A DNA stretch of 64,000 nucleotides from Desulfosporosinus hippei DSM 8344 (GCF_900100785.1 NZ_FNCP01000004.1:180207-244206), one strand, 5' to 3'; positions 6,958 through 16,461 are shown, counted from the first letter of the stretch. Program-made: numbers and translations. Notes: generated by a model from the letters alone, not told the origin.

Positions 6958-7347
6958 ATAACATAATTTCGTCCTTCAGCCACTTTGATAGTCATGATGG
7001 ATAAGATTAAGAATATCCGCCCGCGGATGATAACGACGAAATTAAAGAGATTGTCCGTGTTTTGTCGGAAAGCGCTACATCATCAAGCTAAGACCACTTC
7101 TATTCAAAAGTTAATAAACAAGGTTAGATTCCCTTTGTTTCAACGAAAACGTGGGAAAAGCTCTTTTGCCGTTTCAGACCTTGTGAAAACTGACACCGCG
7201 GATCAATGCATTAGAAAACTTGGCTAGCGCCAAGCCTCCGGCGCAGGCGGTAGCTTAGTTGCACTTATGCTTGGACGAAGACACTGTCTTCGCACGTATT
7301 AAATCTTCTTGCAGTATATAACGCAAGTTTATACTTTCTGACTGTAT
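6958..7347. other. No intact gene; decayed fragment
   Basis: One plus frame around 7020-7090 reads DNDEIKEIVRVLSES before a stop and looks like the tail of a lost gene. Nothing else is supported. CGCCGGAGG-like inverted bits near 7230 do not form a clear terminator. Confidence 0.35.
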
Positions 7348-7373
7348 AAAAAAAACGCCCTTGTAGGGGCGTC
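7348..7373 (-). terminator. Terminator of the 24-residue gene
   Basis: Minus strand GACGCCC-CTACAA-GGGCGT followed by eight T. It overlaps the stop codon of the short gene at 7372. Confidence 0.85.
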
Positions 7374-7446
7374 ACTCATTTTTTGCCAGTTCTATAAACC
7401 ATACTATAACAGCCGAAGCGAATATGAGGAGAACGACCCATTTCAT
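7372..7446 (-). CDS. 24-residue single-span membrane peptide
   Basis: ATG at 7446 with AGAGGGGG eight bases upstream, then 24 codons to TGA at 7372 and an overlapping terminator. The peptide MKWVVLLIFASAVIVWFIEL-AKNE is one hydrophobic helix with a charged end, typical of small membrane proteins. Perfect Shine-Dalgarno, compact coding length and terminator argue that it is expressed. No family is recognised. It could modulate a membrane complex or be a leader or toxin-like peptide. Confidence 0.6.
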   Translation of the reverse strand: MKWVVLLIFASAVIVWFIELAKNE

Positions 7447-7579
7447 AAGGACCCCCTCTTTTCATAGACTGTTTATGATTTATTTTATGTTTTATATTAT
7501 TCGTTTGTTATTTTATATTACTTCCGCCGTCGCAGGTTTAAAGGAATTTTAGTTGCTGCTATTTTTGTCAAGAAACATC

Positions 7580-8113
7580 CTAATAGTTTTCTCCTCGAAC
7601 TTCAAAGTATGCTCTGAGATGTTCACAGACCGGACATATCTCAGGCGCTTCTCTTCCCTCGTGAATATGACCGCAGTTTCTGCATTTCCAATAAACCTTG
7701 CCATCTTTTTTAAAGACTTTGCCCTCTTCCAGGTTCTCTAAAAGCTGCTTATAACGTTCCTCATGTTCTTTTTCTATTTTTGCCACACTTTCAAATAGCT
7801 TGGCAATATGCTCTAATCCTTCTTCCCGGGCTTCAGCAGCCATTCTCGGATACATATCCGTCCATTCGCTGTTTTCTCCGGCTACCGCCGCTTTCATATT
7901 TTCAATAGTATTTGAAAGACCGCCAAGTTCTCTGAACCAAAGTTTAGCATGTTCCTTCTCATTTTCTGCCGTTTCCAAAAAAAATGAACTGATTTGCTCA
8001 TACCCTTCTTTCTTGGCTATGGATGCAAAGTAGGTATACTTATTACGAGCTTGAGATTCTCCTAGAAAAGCTTCCCATAAATTTTTTTCCGTTTTAGAAC
8101 TAAACTCTTCCAT
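7580..8113 (-). CDS. rbr: Rubrerythrin
   Basis: 177 residues, ATG 8113 behind GGGGGAGG. The N-terminal four-helix domain carries diiron ligand motifs (E in FLGESQARNKY, ETAENEKEHAK, and AKIEKEHEERYK). The C-terminal rubredoxin domain has CRNCG and CPVC. Rubrerythrin reduces hydrogen peroxide to water in anaerobes using NADH through rubredoxin-type carriers. Length and both metal sites are complete. It stands alone, with no perR visible beside it. Confidence 0.95.
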   Translation of the reverse strand: MEEFSSKTEKNLWEAFLGESQARNKYTYFASIAKKEGYEQISSFFLETAENEKEHAKLWFRELGGLSNTIENMKAAVAGENSEWTDMYPRMAAEAREEGLEHIAKLFESVAKIEKEHEERYKQLLENLEEGKVFKKDGKVYWKCRNCGHIHEGREAPEICPVCEHLRAYFEVRGENY

Positions 8114-8231
8114 AAAGTGTCCTCCCCCTTGTAATAGCTTATTGTAAAAGTGCTTTTAGTTATTTTATACCATTTTCAGTTTAAATCAATTAAAATTTAT
8201 TCCATCACCATAAATAAGAGAGCCTTCTCCC

Positions 8232-8253
8232 GGGCTTGTACCAAGAATCTTAC
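8232..8253. repeat. Half-copy of the dispersed palindromic repeat
   Basis: GGGCTTGTACCAAGAATCTTAC matches the left arm of the perfect palindrome at 19888-19933, including the CCTTCTC that precedes all three copies. The right arm is absent here. Confidence 0.6.
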
Positions 8254-8265
8254 AAACCAGATAAA

Positions 8266-8925
8266 TCAGTTTAGCGGATTAAGTTCAGTTTCTTTTTTGA
8301 GAGCTGCTTTTTTAGGCTGATAGTCTACAAGATGTTGGCAGGCACCACCGGCTATGGCCCACAGATAAAGGCTGGCTACCGTAGCATAAGGCGAATAACG
8401 GCGTTTGTATTTATTAAAAAGCTGAGGTGTAATTTTACAGTGATGGTACAGCATCCGTAAACCACGGAGGATTGCAAGGTCGTACCAGCTCATGACATCC
8501 GGGCGCTGCAGGGAAAAAATCAGCAGCATTTCCGCTGTCCAGACACCAATCCCTTGTTCATCCGACATTGTTTGTAACAGCCTCAGGTTCAAGCTGCCCT
8601 TTAGCACGGAATCAGCAATTTCTTTGATATATAACGCTTTGCGCATAGATATTCCGCAAGATTGTAATTCTTCCGCCGATATTGCCCTCAGGCTTTCCGG
8701 TGTAATAAATGAGCATTTTTCCAGCATTCGATTCCAGATTGTCGCTTGGGCCTTTGTGGATATTTGTTGTCCGACAATGGCATTTACCAAAGCCGTGAAC
8801 ATATCGGGGATAACCGGACGGTTGATATGCCCAATCTCATCCATCGCGGCACCGAGTATGGGATCACGGGCTTTCAGCCATTGGATTTCCTTTTCTCCAT
8901 AATCAAAATACTGTAGATCAGGCAT
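8266..8925 (-). CDS. DNA-3-methyladenine glycosylase II (AlkA-like)
   Basis: 219 residues from ATG at 8925 (TTGGAG seven bases upstream); an in-frame TTG at 8961 would add 12 residues. HhH-GPD superfamily: FTALVNAIVGQQIST, the hairpin region DEQGIGVWTAEMLLIFSL, and the catalytic aspartate in WYDLAILRG. It excises alkylated purines from DNA. The Fe-S cluster of Nth/MutY types is absent, as expected for AlkA. It follows the antiporter gene by less than 45 bases on the same strand and may be cotranscribed. Confidence 0.85.
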   Translation of the reverse strand: MPDLQYFDYGEKEIQWLKARDPILGAAMDEIGHINRPVIPDMFTALVNAIVGQQISTKAQATIWNRMLEKCSFITPESLRAISAEELQSCGISMRKALYIKEIADSVLKGSLNLRLLQTMSDEQGIGVWTAEMLLIFSLQRPDVMSWYDLAILRGLRMLYHHCKITPQLFNKYKRRYSPYATVASLYLWAIAGGACQHLVDYQPKKAALKKETELNPLN

Positions 8926-8964
8926 AGTGTTTCTCCAATCCAATAAATACTCGTCGTCCAAGTG

Positions 8965-10995
8965 TTATTCATTATGTTCATACAAAAGGATACTCTCAAT
9001 GTAGTTTGTAAATCTCCTCAGTTCCTTCTCCTGGGCTGCGGTTATTTCTCCGGCTTCATACATTCTGCGCATTTCAGAACGCTCAGCATCCAATACTTTA
9101 AACCGCAATTCTTCCTTTTGAACTTCGAATCTGTCGTTATCGCGGTCCGTACGCTTGAATCTCTGCAACATTTTTTCATAGTCCAGAAGCACAGCATAAA
9201 CGTACTCCGGCTGTTCCTGGGTTTTGGCGTATTCCGCCAAACCCTCAACAGCTGCGCGCATAGCACTTATCTGGATATCCCTGACGAAATGCAGATCGTC
9301 TAAGCCGGCACTGCCACTCCTGTGCTGTTTGCCGCCCAAGCGGCCAAAATCACGCAGGGCTCGTTTCAAGAAGAACTTTGTTTCGAAATGCAAATTATTG
9401 TTCAGGGCTTCTTCCCGATAATCAAGAAATTGGCTCAGCATGTCGAAAACCGATATGTCTATTTCCTCATTGGCCAAAAGATTGCTGACGTACTTTCTTT
9501 GCAGGTTTAAAGCCAGTAAACGTGCCTCATTGATTTTCCTATTATAGTGTTCCGCATACTGTTGATCAGATTTCTGTCCCGAAAGATTCCTCTGAAAACT
9601 GGCAGTATATTCGTTGATCAGCTGCAAAGCCGCCAACTCATTTTCCCCATTTGTTTCCGCTTTGATTTTCTTAATTGCCGAGAGCAGGAGTTTATTCTTG
9701 GCCCAGGTCAAATCCCCATGCTCCCCGGCTCCTCCGACAGGTGCTTCCTTTTTGCAAAGCAAGGGCAAAAACAGGGTTGCCAGAATTAAAAGCAGAAGAA
9801 TTACTCCCGCAGCAATAAAAATAAGCAGCGAACGCTCCGGAAATATCTCTCCGTTTCCTAAAAAAGCCGGCACGGTCAGGACGCCAGCCATGGTCACCGT
9901 ACCGCGCACACCTGCCAGGGTTGTGATCAGGGCGGTCTTTATTTCCGGCTTTTCAGCACCGCTTCTTTTCCGGAAATAATAATTATTTGCTTTGCTCACA
10001 AAAGACCAGATAAAGCGAATGGCAAGAATTGCAAGTCCGATAGCCGCTACATAGCCAAAAGCCAGCCAATTGCCCAGATCAGGACTGGAAATGGTGTCAA
10101 ACATTGCCGATGGAATATTCAATCCTAATAATAAGAAGACAAATCCGTTTAAGACAAACAAAAGGATGGACCAGGTGTTTTCAGTGAGCAGCTGTTCCTC
10201 GGCCATGTAGGTTTCCGTATGTTCCCTGACAACGGAGTGGATGATTCCGGCAGTTACAACGGCTATGACTCCTGAAGCGTGGAGAATATCCTCGGTAACG
10301 ATATAGACGCCAAAGGGAGTCAGAATCTGCAGCAGTGAATGGAACACCGGATCGTTTATCCCGCTTTTGCGCAGTCTGAAGCGAACGAAGATAATCAGCA
10401 GACCGAGGAATATCCCGGCGGCAGCGCCAATCAGGAAGGTATAAGAAAAATCCAGGATCGCCTCCCTGAGGGAGAAATACCCGGTGACAGCCGCTGCTAT
10501 GGCATAGTTAAAGGCCACAAGACCGGAAGCATCATTGATCAGTGATTCTCCCCTGACAAGAACCATCACCTTTTCGGGTACCCTTATCCTTTTGGCAATG
10601 CCATTGACAGCGACAGGGTCCGTCGGCGAGAGAATCGCTGCCAGCGCCAAGGCAGCGGCGATTTGAATACCGGGTATGAGCAGATTAATTAAATAGCCGC
10701 AAAGTATAGTGGTCAGTATGACAAGGATGAATGCATTGCCGAAAATCTGAAACCTCATCCCCCATAATTCGTCCCTTGAGAAATGCCGACCATCATTATA
10801 CAAAAGGGGGGCCACAAACAATAGCAAAAACCATTCTGCACCGATTTCAAAAGTATAATTCCCTGTGACAAGTGCTACAATGATTCCCAGTACAATTTGA
10901 GTCAATGCCATAGGAATAAAGGGAATATAATGACCGACAATATTTGATATCAGGAGTCCCAGTACTAATAAGAAGACAATGGTTAATAAGTCCAT
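8965..10995 (-). CDS. Na+/H+ antiporter, CPA1 family
   Basis: About 676 residues. ATG at 10995 is spaced eight bases from GGAGG; ATG at 11001 is too close. Residues 1-400 have about 12 membrane helices with the CPA1 signature regions (LSPTDPVAVNGI, RGESLINDASGLVAFNYA, ALITTLAGVRGTVTMAGVLT), including the NDA/SPTDP ion-binding residues. The last 270 residues are a soluble, helical cytoplasmic tail that probably regulates activity. NhaG/NhaP-type exchangers expel Na+ or K+ in exchange for protons. Confidence 0.9.
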   Translation of the reverse strand: MDLLTIVFLLVLGLLISNIVGHYIPFIPMALTQIVLGIIVALVTGNYTFEIGAEWFLLLFVAPLLYNDGRHFSRDELWGMRFQIFGNAFILVILTTILCGYLINLLIPGIQIAAALALAAILSPTDPVAVNGIAKRIRVPEKVMVLVRGESLINDASGLVAFNYAIAAAVTGYFSLREAILDFSYTFLIGAAAGIFLGLLIIFVRFRLRKSGINDPVFHSLLQILTPFGVYIVTEDILHASGVIAVVTAGIIHSVVREHTETYMAEEQLLTENTWSILLFVLNGFVFLLLGLNIPSAMFDTISSPDLGNWLAFGYVAAIGLAILAIRFIWSFVSKANNYYFRKRSGAEKPEIKTALITTLAGVRGTVTMAGVLTVPAFLGNGEIFPERSLLIFIAAGVILLLLILATLFLPLLCKKEAPVGGAGEHGDLTWAKNKLLLSAIKKIKAETNGENELAALQLINEYTASFQRNLSGQKSDQQYAEHYNRKINEARLLALNLQRKYVSNLLANEEIDISVFDMLSQFLDYREEALNNNLHFETKFFLKRALRDFGRLGGKQHRSGSAGLDDLHFVRDIQISAMRAAVEGLAEYAKTQEQPEYVYAVLLDYEKMLQRFKRTDRDNDRFEVQKEELRFKVLDAERSEMRRMYEAGEITAAQEKELRRFTNYIESILLYEHNE

Positions 10996-11395
10996 GATCA
11001 TATCCTCCGCTTATAACCAATTATAACTCAGAATATATCCCAAGTAAAAAAAGGCCCCTGAAGCGTTCACTGCCGACCTTCCATTCAGCATCAAAACACC
11101 AAACCCCATGTCGTCGATAACACGGGGTTTGGTCATGCCCTTGCCACTATTCGGTTTCTGCTTGATTTCGATTCAATTGTCACTGCCATAGGCTTATCTT
11201 AAATAGGGAAAAGAACAGCGATGTTTGTCCCACTAGCGCTGCCTTTTGGGATTATTTGCAGGTTCTCTTAAATAAGGAATCAAAGAGTCCCCAAAAACGA
11301 AATTTTTCTCTTACAAAATTGAAGGAAGTTGCCCACAGTTTAGAAGGAATAAGCTCCACAAAAAACCAGTGCCTTATTGCCGAATAAATTATGTA
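10996..11395. other. Gene-free stretch with hairpin 11098-11133
   Basis: ACCAAACCCC (11098-11107) pairs with GGGGTTTGGT (11124-11133) around a 16-base loop with internal TGT/ACA pairing. There is no T-run on either side, so its role is unclear. No gene is supported in this stretch. Confidence 0.45.
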
Positions 11396-12649
11396 TTACA
11401 ACAAACTGGACATGACAGGGTAATCTACCTCTTCCCCCGTTCCGCCGGCCATAGGCTTTAATCCGGTTTGAATGAAAGAGGATCTGAAAATCGAATCCGA
11501 ACCGTAACGCTGGCGAATGAGATCGACAGCCCGGTCAAGACGCTGTTGCTTTTCATTATATTCTTGGAAGAAAGCCGTTTGAATAAAATCGTTCCCGCAT
11601 AATTCTGATACACTGACCCCCATGTGCCGGAGAGGATGGCCCTCCCATAGTTCATCAAAGAGCTCACAGGCCAGCTGATGAATGGCCTTAGTACTGTCCG
11701 TGGCCGTATAAAACTTGCGCTGATGGGAGCATTGATAAAATTCGCGGGTCCGAAAAGAGATGGAAACAAGTTTGGTACAATAAGCGGCAGCACGGAGCCT
11801 GGCGCTAACTGTTTCCACGAGGGACAGGAGTAAAAGGTGAGCAGACTGCCGGTCAATAAGATCAAAAGCCGTGGTGGTGGAGTTGCCCATGCTTTTGATG
11901 ACGGGGTGCCGATTTACACGAACCAGAGAAATATCCCGGCCATTAGCATAATTCCAGACCAAGCGGCCGTGGGATTTGAGAAAGAGCTCCAACCACTTGG
12001 GATCAGAGCCAGCCAAATCCCCTATGGTTTTAACACAGCGATCCCTGAGCTTTTTCGCTGTAGCCCGGCCTACCATAAAGAGCTCCTCCACCGGCAGCGG
12101 CCACATTTTCTGCTCGACTTCTTCCGGGAACAGGGTATGTACTCTGTCGGGCTTTTTAAGCTCAGAACCCATTTTAGCCAGGATCTTGTTTGAGGAAACA
12201 CCAACGTTAACCGTAAATCCCAGTTCATCACGAATACGATTCTTGATGCTGTGAGCTGCCTGAACAGGATCGCCAAAGAGCTTTTTGCTCTCCGTAAAGT
12301 CAAGAAAGTATTCATCCACCGAATACTGTTCTACAAAGGGAGAGTATTCCCTTAAGATATCGCCCATAGCGATGCTGCACTGCATATAGAGGGAATAGTT
12401 GGGGGGAACGACAAGTAAGCCAGGGCATTTCATCCTGGCAGTGTATAAGGTTTCGCCGGTTTGGATGCTGAAAGCTTTAGCAGGGATGGATTTGGTGAGT
12501 ACAATACCGTGGCGGGTCTGTTCGTTGCCTCCAACCACGGAGGGGACGGTACGGAGATCAAGGAAATCACCATGTTGAAGACGGTAAACAGCTTCCCACG
12601 AGAGATAAGCTGAGTTAGCATCAATATGCATAATAATTCTGTTTTGCAT
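11396..12649 (-). CDS. Y-family (translesion) DNA polymerase, DinB/UvrX-like
   Basis: 417 residues from ATG at 12649; GGAGG lies seven bases upstream. Catalytic motifs: HIDANSAYLSWEA with the first metal aspartate, and YSVDEYFLDFT with the SVDE carboxylates. Helix-hairpin-helix (MVGRATAKKLRDR) and little-finger regions follow. These polymerases copy across damaged bases at low fidelity. A LexA-type box overlaps the promoter region, so it is probably SOS-induced. The sequence resembles the Firmicutes UvrX/YqjW or plasmid-type UmuC group as much as DinB. Confidence 0.9.
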   Translation of the reverse strand: MQNRIIMHIDANSAYLSWEAVYRLQHGDFLDLRTVPSVVGGNEQTRHGIVLTKSIPAKAFSIQTGETLYTARMKCPGLLVVPPNYSLYMQCSIAMGDILREYSPFVEQYSVDEYFLDFTESKKLFGDPVQAAHSIKNRIRDELGFTVNVGVSSNKILAKMGSELKKPDRVHTLFPEEVEQKMWPLPVEELFMVGRATAKKLRDRCVKTIGDLAGSDPKWLELFLKSHGRLVWNYANGRDISLVRVNRHPVIKSMGNSTTTAFDLIDRQSAHLLLLSLVETVSARLRAAAYCTKLVSISFRTREFYQCSHQRKFYTATDSTKAIHQLACELFDELWEGHPLRHMGVSVSELCGNDFIQTAFFQEYNEKQQRLDRAVDLIRQRYGSDSIFRSSFIQTGLKPMAGGTGEEVDYPVMSSLL

Positions 12650-12665
12650 ACATACATTCGCCTCC

Positions 12666-12687
12666 AATAAGAACACCCGTTCTTATT
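12666..12687. promoter_or_regulatory. LexA (SOS) box
   Basis: The palindrome AATAAGAAC-ACCC-GTTCTTATT contains GAAC-N4-GTTC, matching the Gram-positive LexA/DinR consensus CGAAC-RNRY-GTTYC at the core (GAACGGGTGTTC on the minus strand). It lies 17-38 bases ahead of the polymerase start codon. Confidence 0.75.
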
Positions 12688-12766
12688 ATAAGCCGAATAA
12701 CGCAAAATTAGTAGAGGAAAGTTTTGGAGACTGAACAGTATCTTCATTCGACTCATGGTTGAGGAC

Positions 12767-12793
12767 AAAAAACGCCCCCTTGTTGGGGGCGTG
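12767..12793 (-). terminator. Terminator of the acyl-CoA operon
   Basis: Minus strand ACGCCCCC-AACAA-GGGGGCGT followed by TTTTT. It lies downstream of the acyl-CoA dehydrogenase and ahead of the polymerase gene. Confidence 0.9.
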
Positions 12794-12900
12794 AAATAGA
12801 ACACCCACGCACATTGCGCTACTATGATGAAATCGGTTTCTACTCATTTTTAAATTTTTTCTTATTAGGCGAAGGCTATTATTGATTGCTCTATTATATT

Positions 12901-14736
12901 TTAGTATTCGAAAACATCAACTGGAACATCAATAGCTGATGTATCACCATCGATTACTATCTCCGCAACTGCCCATACATTAGGTACAACATTGCGCAGG
13001 TAGTATATGGCGGTGGCTACTTTACCAGTATAGAACTTGTAATCAAAGTGATCAGATCCCACTTCTTTGGCTTTTTTATCAGCCAATATTGCCTGATCAA
13101 GAATCTGCCGGCCACAAAATAGCTGGGCAGTCGCTGTCAGGATACGGCGGGAATACAGGGGAATCATACTCATATTCGTCTTGGAATATCCAGCCAAAGC
13201 CTTGAGCATATCTTGGTAAGCATCAAGAGCCTTGCCCAAGTTTGCAAATTCCTTGCTTAAGGCTTCATTGCCCTTGTTAATTTCATAGAAATCGACCATT
13301 TCCTGTACCCAAGCGCCAAATACCGAGCCGCTCTTCATGTTCATTTTGCGGCCAACCAGATCCATGGACTGGATGAAGTTAGTGCCTTCCCAGATAGAGT
13401 AGATCTTCATGTCGCGAGCGATTTGAGATACGGGATACTCTTCGCAGTATCCATAGCCGCCGTAAGATTGAAGAGCTTCACCAATCAGCCACCAGCCTTC
13501 ATCAGATGGATAGGCCTTGCAAAGTGGGGTTGATATTTCAATCAGGTCGTTGGCAGCTTGTCTGACTGCCGGATCCGGATCGCGATGTCGCTGATCAAAC
13601 GCCAGATAAACTCTGTACATCATGGCTCGCATAGCTTCAATGTGTGCTTTGCCCATCATCAGAGTGCGCTTAATATCTTCATGATTGATGATGGCTACCC
13701 GACCGGCTTTGGGATTGGTCATCAGGCGGCCCTGAACTCTTTCTTTGGCATTATCGCGAGCATTAGCAAAGGCGTTGATAATACAGGATAGAGCCATATG
13801 GCCTGTTTCCATCCGGGCCATGTTCATCATTTGAAACATTTGGGCCATCCCTTCGCCCCTGCCATCGTTTTTAAGAGGATCAATACCCAGCAACCAACCG
13901 CGACAATTATCGTTTTCCCCAGCGGCCAATGCGGCAGTGACAGAACCATGCTGGCCCATCTTATGCTCTATCCCTGTGTTTACAAAATCGTTATCTTCAA
14001 GGCCACCATCTTCGTTGACCCATAACTTAGGGACCACAAACAATGAGATGCCACTGGTACCCTGCTTGGCACCTTCGACACGCGCTAAGTAGAGGTGGAT
14101 GATGTTTTCGGTAAAATCATTATTTCCGCCAGTTATAAATATCTTATTGCCTTTAATCTTGAAAATTCGCGGATCGTCGGTGGGATAAGCCTTAGAAAGA
14201 ATATCACCTACATCAGACCCGGTGCCTGGCTCAGTCAGACACATCGTTCCAGCCCATGTTCCATCCATCATCTTAGGAAGAAACATGGCTTTTACTTTAT
14301 CATCGCCAAAGCTTTGAATTAAGCCGGCTGCCCCACTAGTCAGAAGAATATACGGCATAAAGGTAGGATTAGCGGCACAAATAAGTTCCCACGCGGCTGC
14401 ATGCAGCATTTCCGGTAAAACCATGGCATCGGGGGAATCATCGATATTGCTGGTACCCCACCCCTCTTCCTGCAACTTGTGGAAAAGAGGGCCGAAGCTA
14501 GGTGGGGTAGTTACCTTACCGTTTGCAAAAGTAGCTGGGTAAGTCTCGTTTTCGGCGTTGGTGGGCTCAATAACTGCTTTGCACATTTTTAGAACGGGTT
14601 CAAGAACTGATTTAATATCATCTTTGGAATAATAGTCCGCAAACTGCGGGTAGTTAAAAACTCTCTCAGTCGGAAGCCATTCTTGAATAATGAATTCAAA
14701 GTCTCTAATGTTATTAACTGCAAAGTTAGAAGCCAT
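12901..14736 (-). CDS. Acyl-CoA dehydrogenase (large type)
   Basis: 611 residues from ATG 14736 (GGAGGG nine bases upstream). FAD/acyl-CoA dehydrogenase motifs: MCLTEPGTGSDVG, IKGNKIFITGG, and the C-terminal YSIWEGTNFIQSMDLVGRK. Length near 600 and the extra C-terminal helical domain (PF12806-type) mark the long bacterial subgroup that introduces the alpha-beta double bond into acyl-CoA and passes electrons to ETF. It is the last gene of the operon with the CoA-transferase, transcribed from the sigma-54-like promoter near 16590. Confidence 0.9.
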   Translation of the reverse strand: MASNFAVNNIRDFEFIIQEWLPTERVFNYPQFADYYSKDDIKSVLEPVLKMCKAVIEPTNAENETYPATFANGKVTTPPSFGPLFHKLQEEGWGTSNIDDSPDAMVLPEMLHAAAWELICAANPTFMPYILLTSGAAGLIQSFGDDKVKAMFLPKMMDGTWAGTMCLTEPGTGSDVGDILSKAYPTDDPRIFKIKGNKIFITGGNNDFTENIIHLYLARVEGAKQGTSGISLFVVPKLWVNEDGGLEDNDFVNTGIEHKMGQHGSVTAALAAGENDNCRGWLLGIDPLKNDGRGEGMAQMFQMMNMARMETGHMALSCIINAFANARDNAKERVQGRLMTNPKAGRVAIINHEDIKRTLMMGKAHIEAMRAMMYRVYLAFDQRHRDPDPAVRQAANDLIEISTPLCKAYPSDEGWWLIGEALQSYGGYGYCEEYPVSQIARDMKIYSIWEGTNFIQSMDLVGRKMNMKSGSVFGAWVQEMVDFYEINKGNEALSKEFANLGKALDAYQDMLKALAGYSKTNMSMIPLYSRRILTATAQLFCGRQILDQAILADKKAKEVGSDHFDYKFYTGKVATAIYYLRNVVPNVWAVAEIVIDGDTSAIDVPVDVFEY

Positions 14737-14761
14737 TTTTATATTCCCTCCGTTACCATTA

Positions 14762-14845
14762 TTATATTTCTCTAGTCCACAGAGAAGCCATAGCTGCTCC
14801 GCCACAAGCGCTGACCATTACAATTTCGTTCAGTTCGATTGCCAT
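14762..14845 (-). pseudogene. N-terminal stub of an acetyl-CoA acetyltransferase (thiolase)
   Basis: ATG at 14845 with AAAGGGG upstream starts a 27-codon peptide MAIELNEIVMVSACGGAAMA-SLWTREI. The segment EIVMVSAC is the classic thiolase N-terminus (normally EVVIVSACRTP). The rest of the about 390-residue enzyme is missing, so a large internal deletion is likely. The position between CoA-transferase and acyl-CoA dehydrogenase genes is where a beta-oxidation thiolase would belong. It may still be translated. Confidence 0.6.
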
Positions 14846-14893
14846 CTTAAATTTCCCCTTTCAGCTTTTTCGGGAATTCGGGTGATCGTCGAG

Positions 14894-16237
14894 TTAAGAT
14901 AACTTGTTAGATCTTACCCATATTTTTTGAGCATCCGCTTCTTTGACGAGTTCATCACGAAAATCAGGATGGGCAATATTTATCAAGGCCTCTGCTCTTT
15001 GCCAAGTACTCTTACCTTTAAGCATGGCTATACCGTATTCAGTGACTACATAATAATTAATACTTCTCGGTACTGTTACAGTCGATCCAGGCGTCAAGAA
15101 AGGAGTGATACGTGACTGCAACTTACCCTCTTTGTCAACAAAGGTCGAAGTAAGGCAGATCAGACCCTTACCACCTTTGGACTTATAAGATCCATAAATA
15201 TAGTCTAACTGGCCACCGGTTCCAGAAATATGTCTTATGCCAGATGATTCAGATGCCACCTGCCCATAGAGATCTACTTCTATCGCGTTATTAACGCAAA
15301 TCATATTGTCATTTTGGCAAATTATGTCCGGATCGTTCGTATAGTCGACTGGGTAACTTGCACAAATTGGATTATAGTCTAAGAAATCATAGAGCTTATT
15401 GGTACCCATGGCAAAGGTATAGACCATCTTACCTTTGTCAAGCTGTTTGTGCAGACCTGTAATTCTTCCGGCTTCATACATATCTACAAATGAATCTACC
15501 AGCATTTCAGTATGAACACCCAAATCCTTCAAATCTGATTGGGCGATCATTGCCCCAACTGCATTCGGCATAGCTCCGATTCCCAACTGCAGACAGGCAC
15601 CATCTTCGATTTGTTCCAGAATAATTTTTGCAACCTTTCTATCTACATCAGATATAGTTATCTCGGGAAGTTGAATAAGAGGTCGATTGTCGCCCTGGAC
15701 GAAATAGTCGATTTCAGATACATGTAAAGTTTCTCGTGAGCCCCCCAGACATCTCGGTACGGACTCATTTACCTCGGCAATAACTATTTTGGCTGCGTCA
15801 CAGAGGGCGTGAGTAATAGAATTTGATGTTCCCAGACTTACATAGCCATGTCGATCCGGCGGAGTTACCTTGATCATTGCTACATCAACAGGTACAAAAC
15901 CCCGGTCAAAGAAACTGGGAGCTTCGTGATAAGTAAGCGAAGCATAGTTGCATAAATTTCTATCATGTAGCTTTCTACTAGCCCCACTGAAATGCCAGTC
16001 ACTAAAAATAAAATGTTTTCGTTCGGTATCATTAAGAACAGTTTGGGGCGGAAAAGGGCAGCATACCGTTCTGATAGTTACTCCTTCTACTTCATCTTTT
16101 CTTTTAGCCAAGGCTGCATCTAAAACATGAGAATTCATCATGAATTCACCGTAATGAACAACATCACCGGATTTAACAACCTTGACAGCTTCGTCAGCAG
16201 ATACGAGTTTCCACTTGAATTCACTCGCATAATCCAA
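14894..16237 (-). CDS. Acetyl-CoA hydrolase/CoA-transferase (4-hydroxybutyrate/butyrate type)
   Basis: 447 residues from TTG 16237, chosen because GGAGGG lies six bases upstream. The N-terminal region has VVKSGDVVHYGEF; the middle has LQLGIGAMPNAVGAMI; the C-terminal half has SESSGIRHISGTGGQLDY, all features of the Cat2/AbfT branch in which a glutamate in ESSG-like context forms the enzyme-CoA thioester. The family exchanges CoA between acyl-CoA and acetate. The neighbours (acyl-CoA dehydrogenase; stubs of thiolase and 3-hydroxybutyryl-CoA dehydrogenase) point to short-chain fatty acid metabolism, for example butyrate or crotonate. Confidence 0.85.
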   Translation of the reverse strand: MDYASEFKWKLVSADEAVKVVKSGDVVHYGEFMMNSHVLDAALAKRKDEVEGVTIRTVCCPFPPQTVLNDTERKHFIFSDWHFSGASRKLHDRNLCNYASLTYHEAPSFFDRGFVPVDVAMIKVTPPDRHGYVSLGTSNSITHALCDAAKIVIAEVNESVPRCLGGSRETLHVSEIDYFVQGDNRPLIQLPEITISDVDRKVAKIILEQIEDGACLQLGIGAMPNAVGAMIAQSDLKDLGVHTEMLVDSFVDMYEAGRITGLHKQLDKGKMVYTFAMGTNKLYDFLDYNPICASYPVDYTNDPDIICQNDNMICVNNAIEVDLYGQVASESSGIRHISGTGGQLDYIYGSYKSKGGKGLICLTSTFVDKEGKLQSRITPFLTPGSTVTVPRSINYYVVTEYGIAMLKGKSTWQRAEALINIAHPDFRDELVKEADAQKIWVRSNKLS

Positions 16238-16377
16238 GTTAATCCCTCCACATTCTTTCTTCACCACAGGATTTGGCTCACCACTAGCGTTGGCTATTCT
16301 GAACCAAGATTTCTCCAGATCTTGAGAACGACCTCATTTCCGCTACGTTCTTCGATTAACTTTCTCCTCATTCATGC

Positions 16378-16461
16378 CTACTTGGTATAGTCATAGAATC
16401 CTCTGCCAGTCTTTACTCCTAGGTGTCCATCTTGACATAGTTCACTTAAACCTACTTTCAG
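16378..16461 (-). pseudogene. C-terminal stub of 3-hydroxybutyryl-CoA dehydrogenase
   Basis: The minus-strand frame ending at 16378 closes with DGHLGVKTGRGFYDYTK, the highly conserved tail of Hbd/PaaH enzymes. The preceding residues (VGLSELCQ) are degenerate, and the frame further upstream is unrelated. It is the first member of the operon after the sigma-54-like promoter and has lost almost all of its coding sequence. Confidence 0.7.

Noticed and set aside
6985..7227. 80-residue plus frame
   Set aside because: No ribosome binding site and basic low-complexity product; overlaps decayed sequence in another frame.
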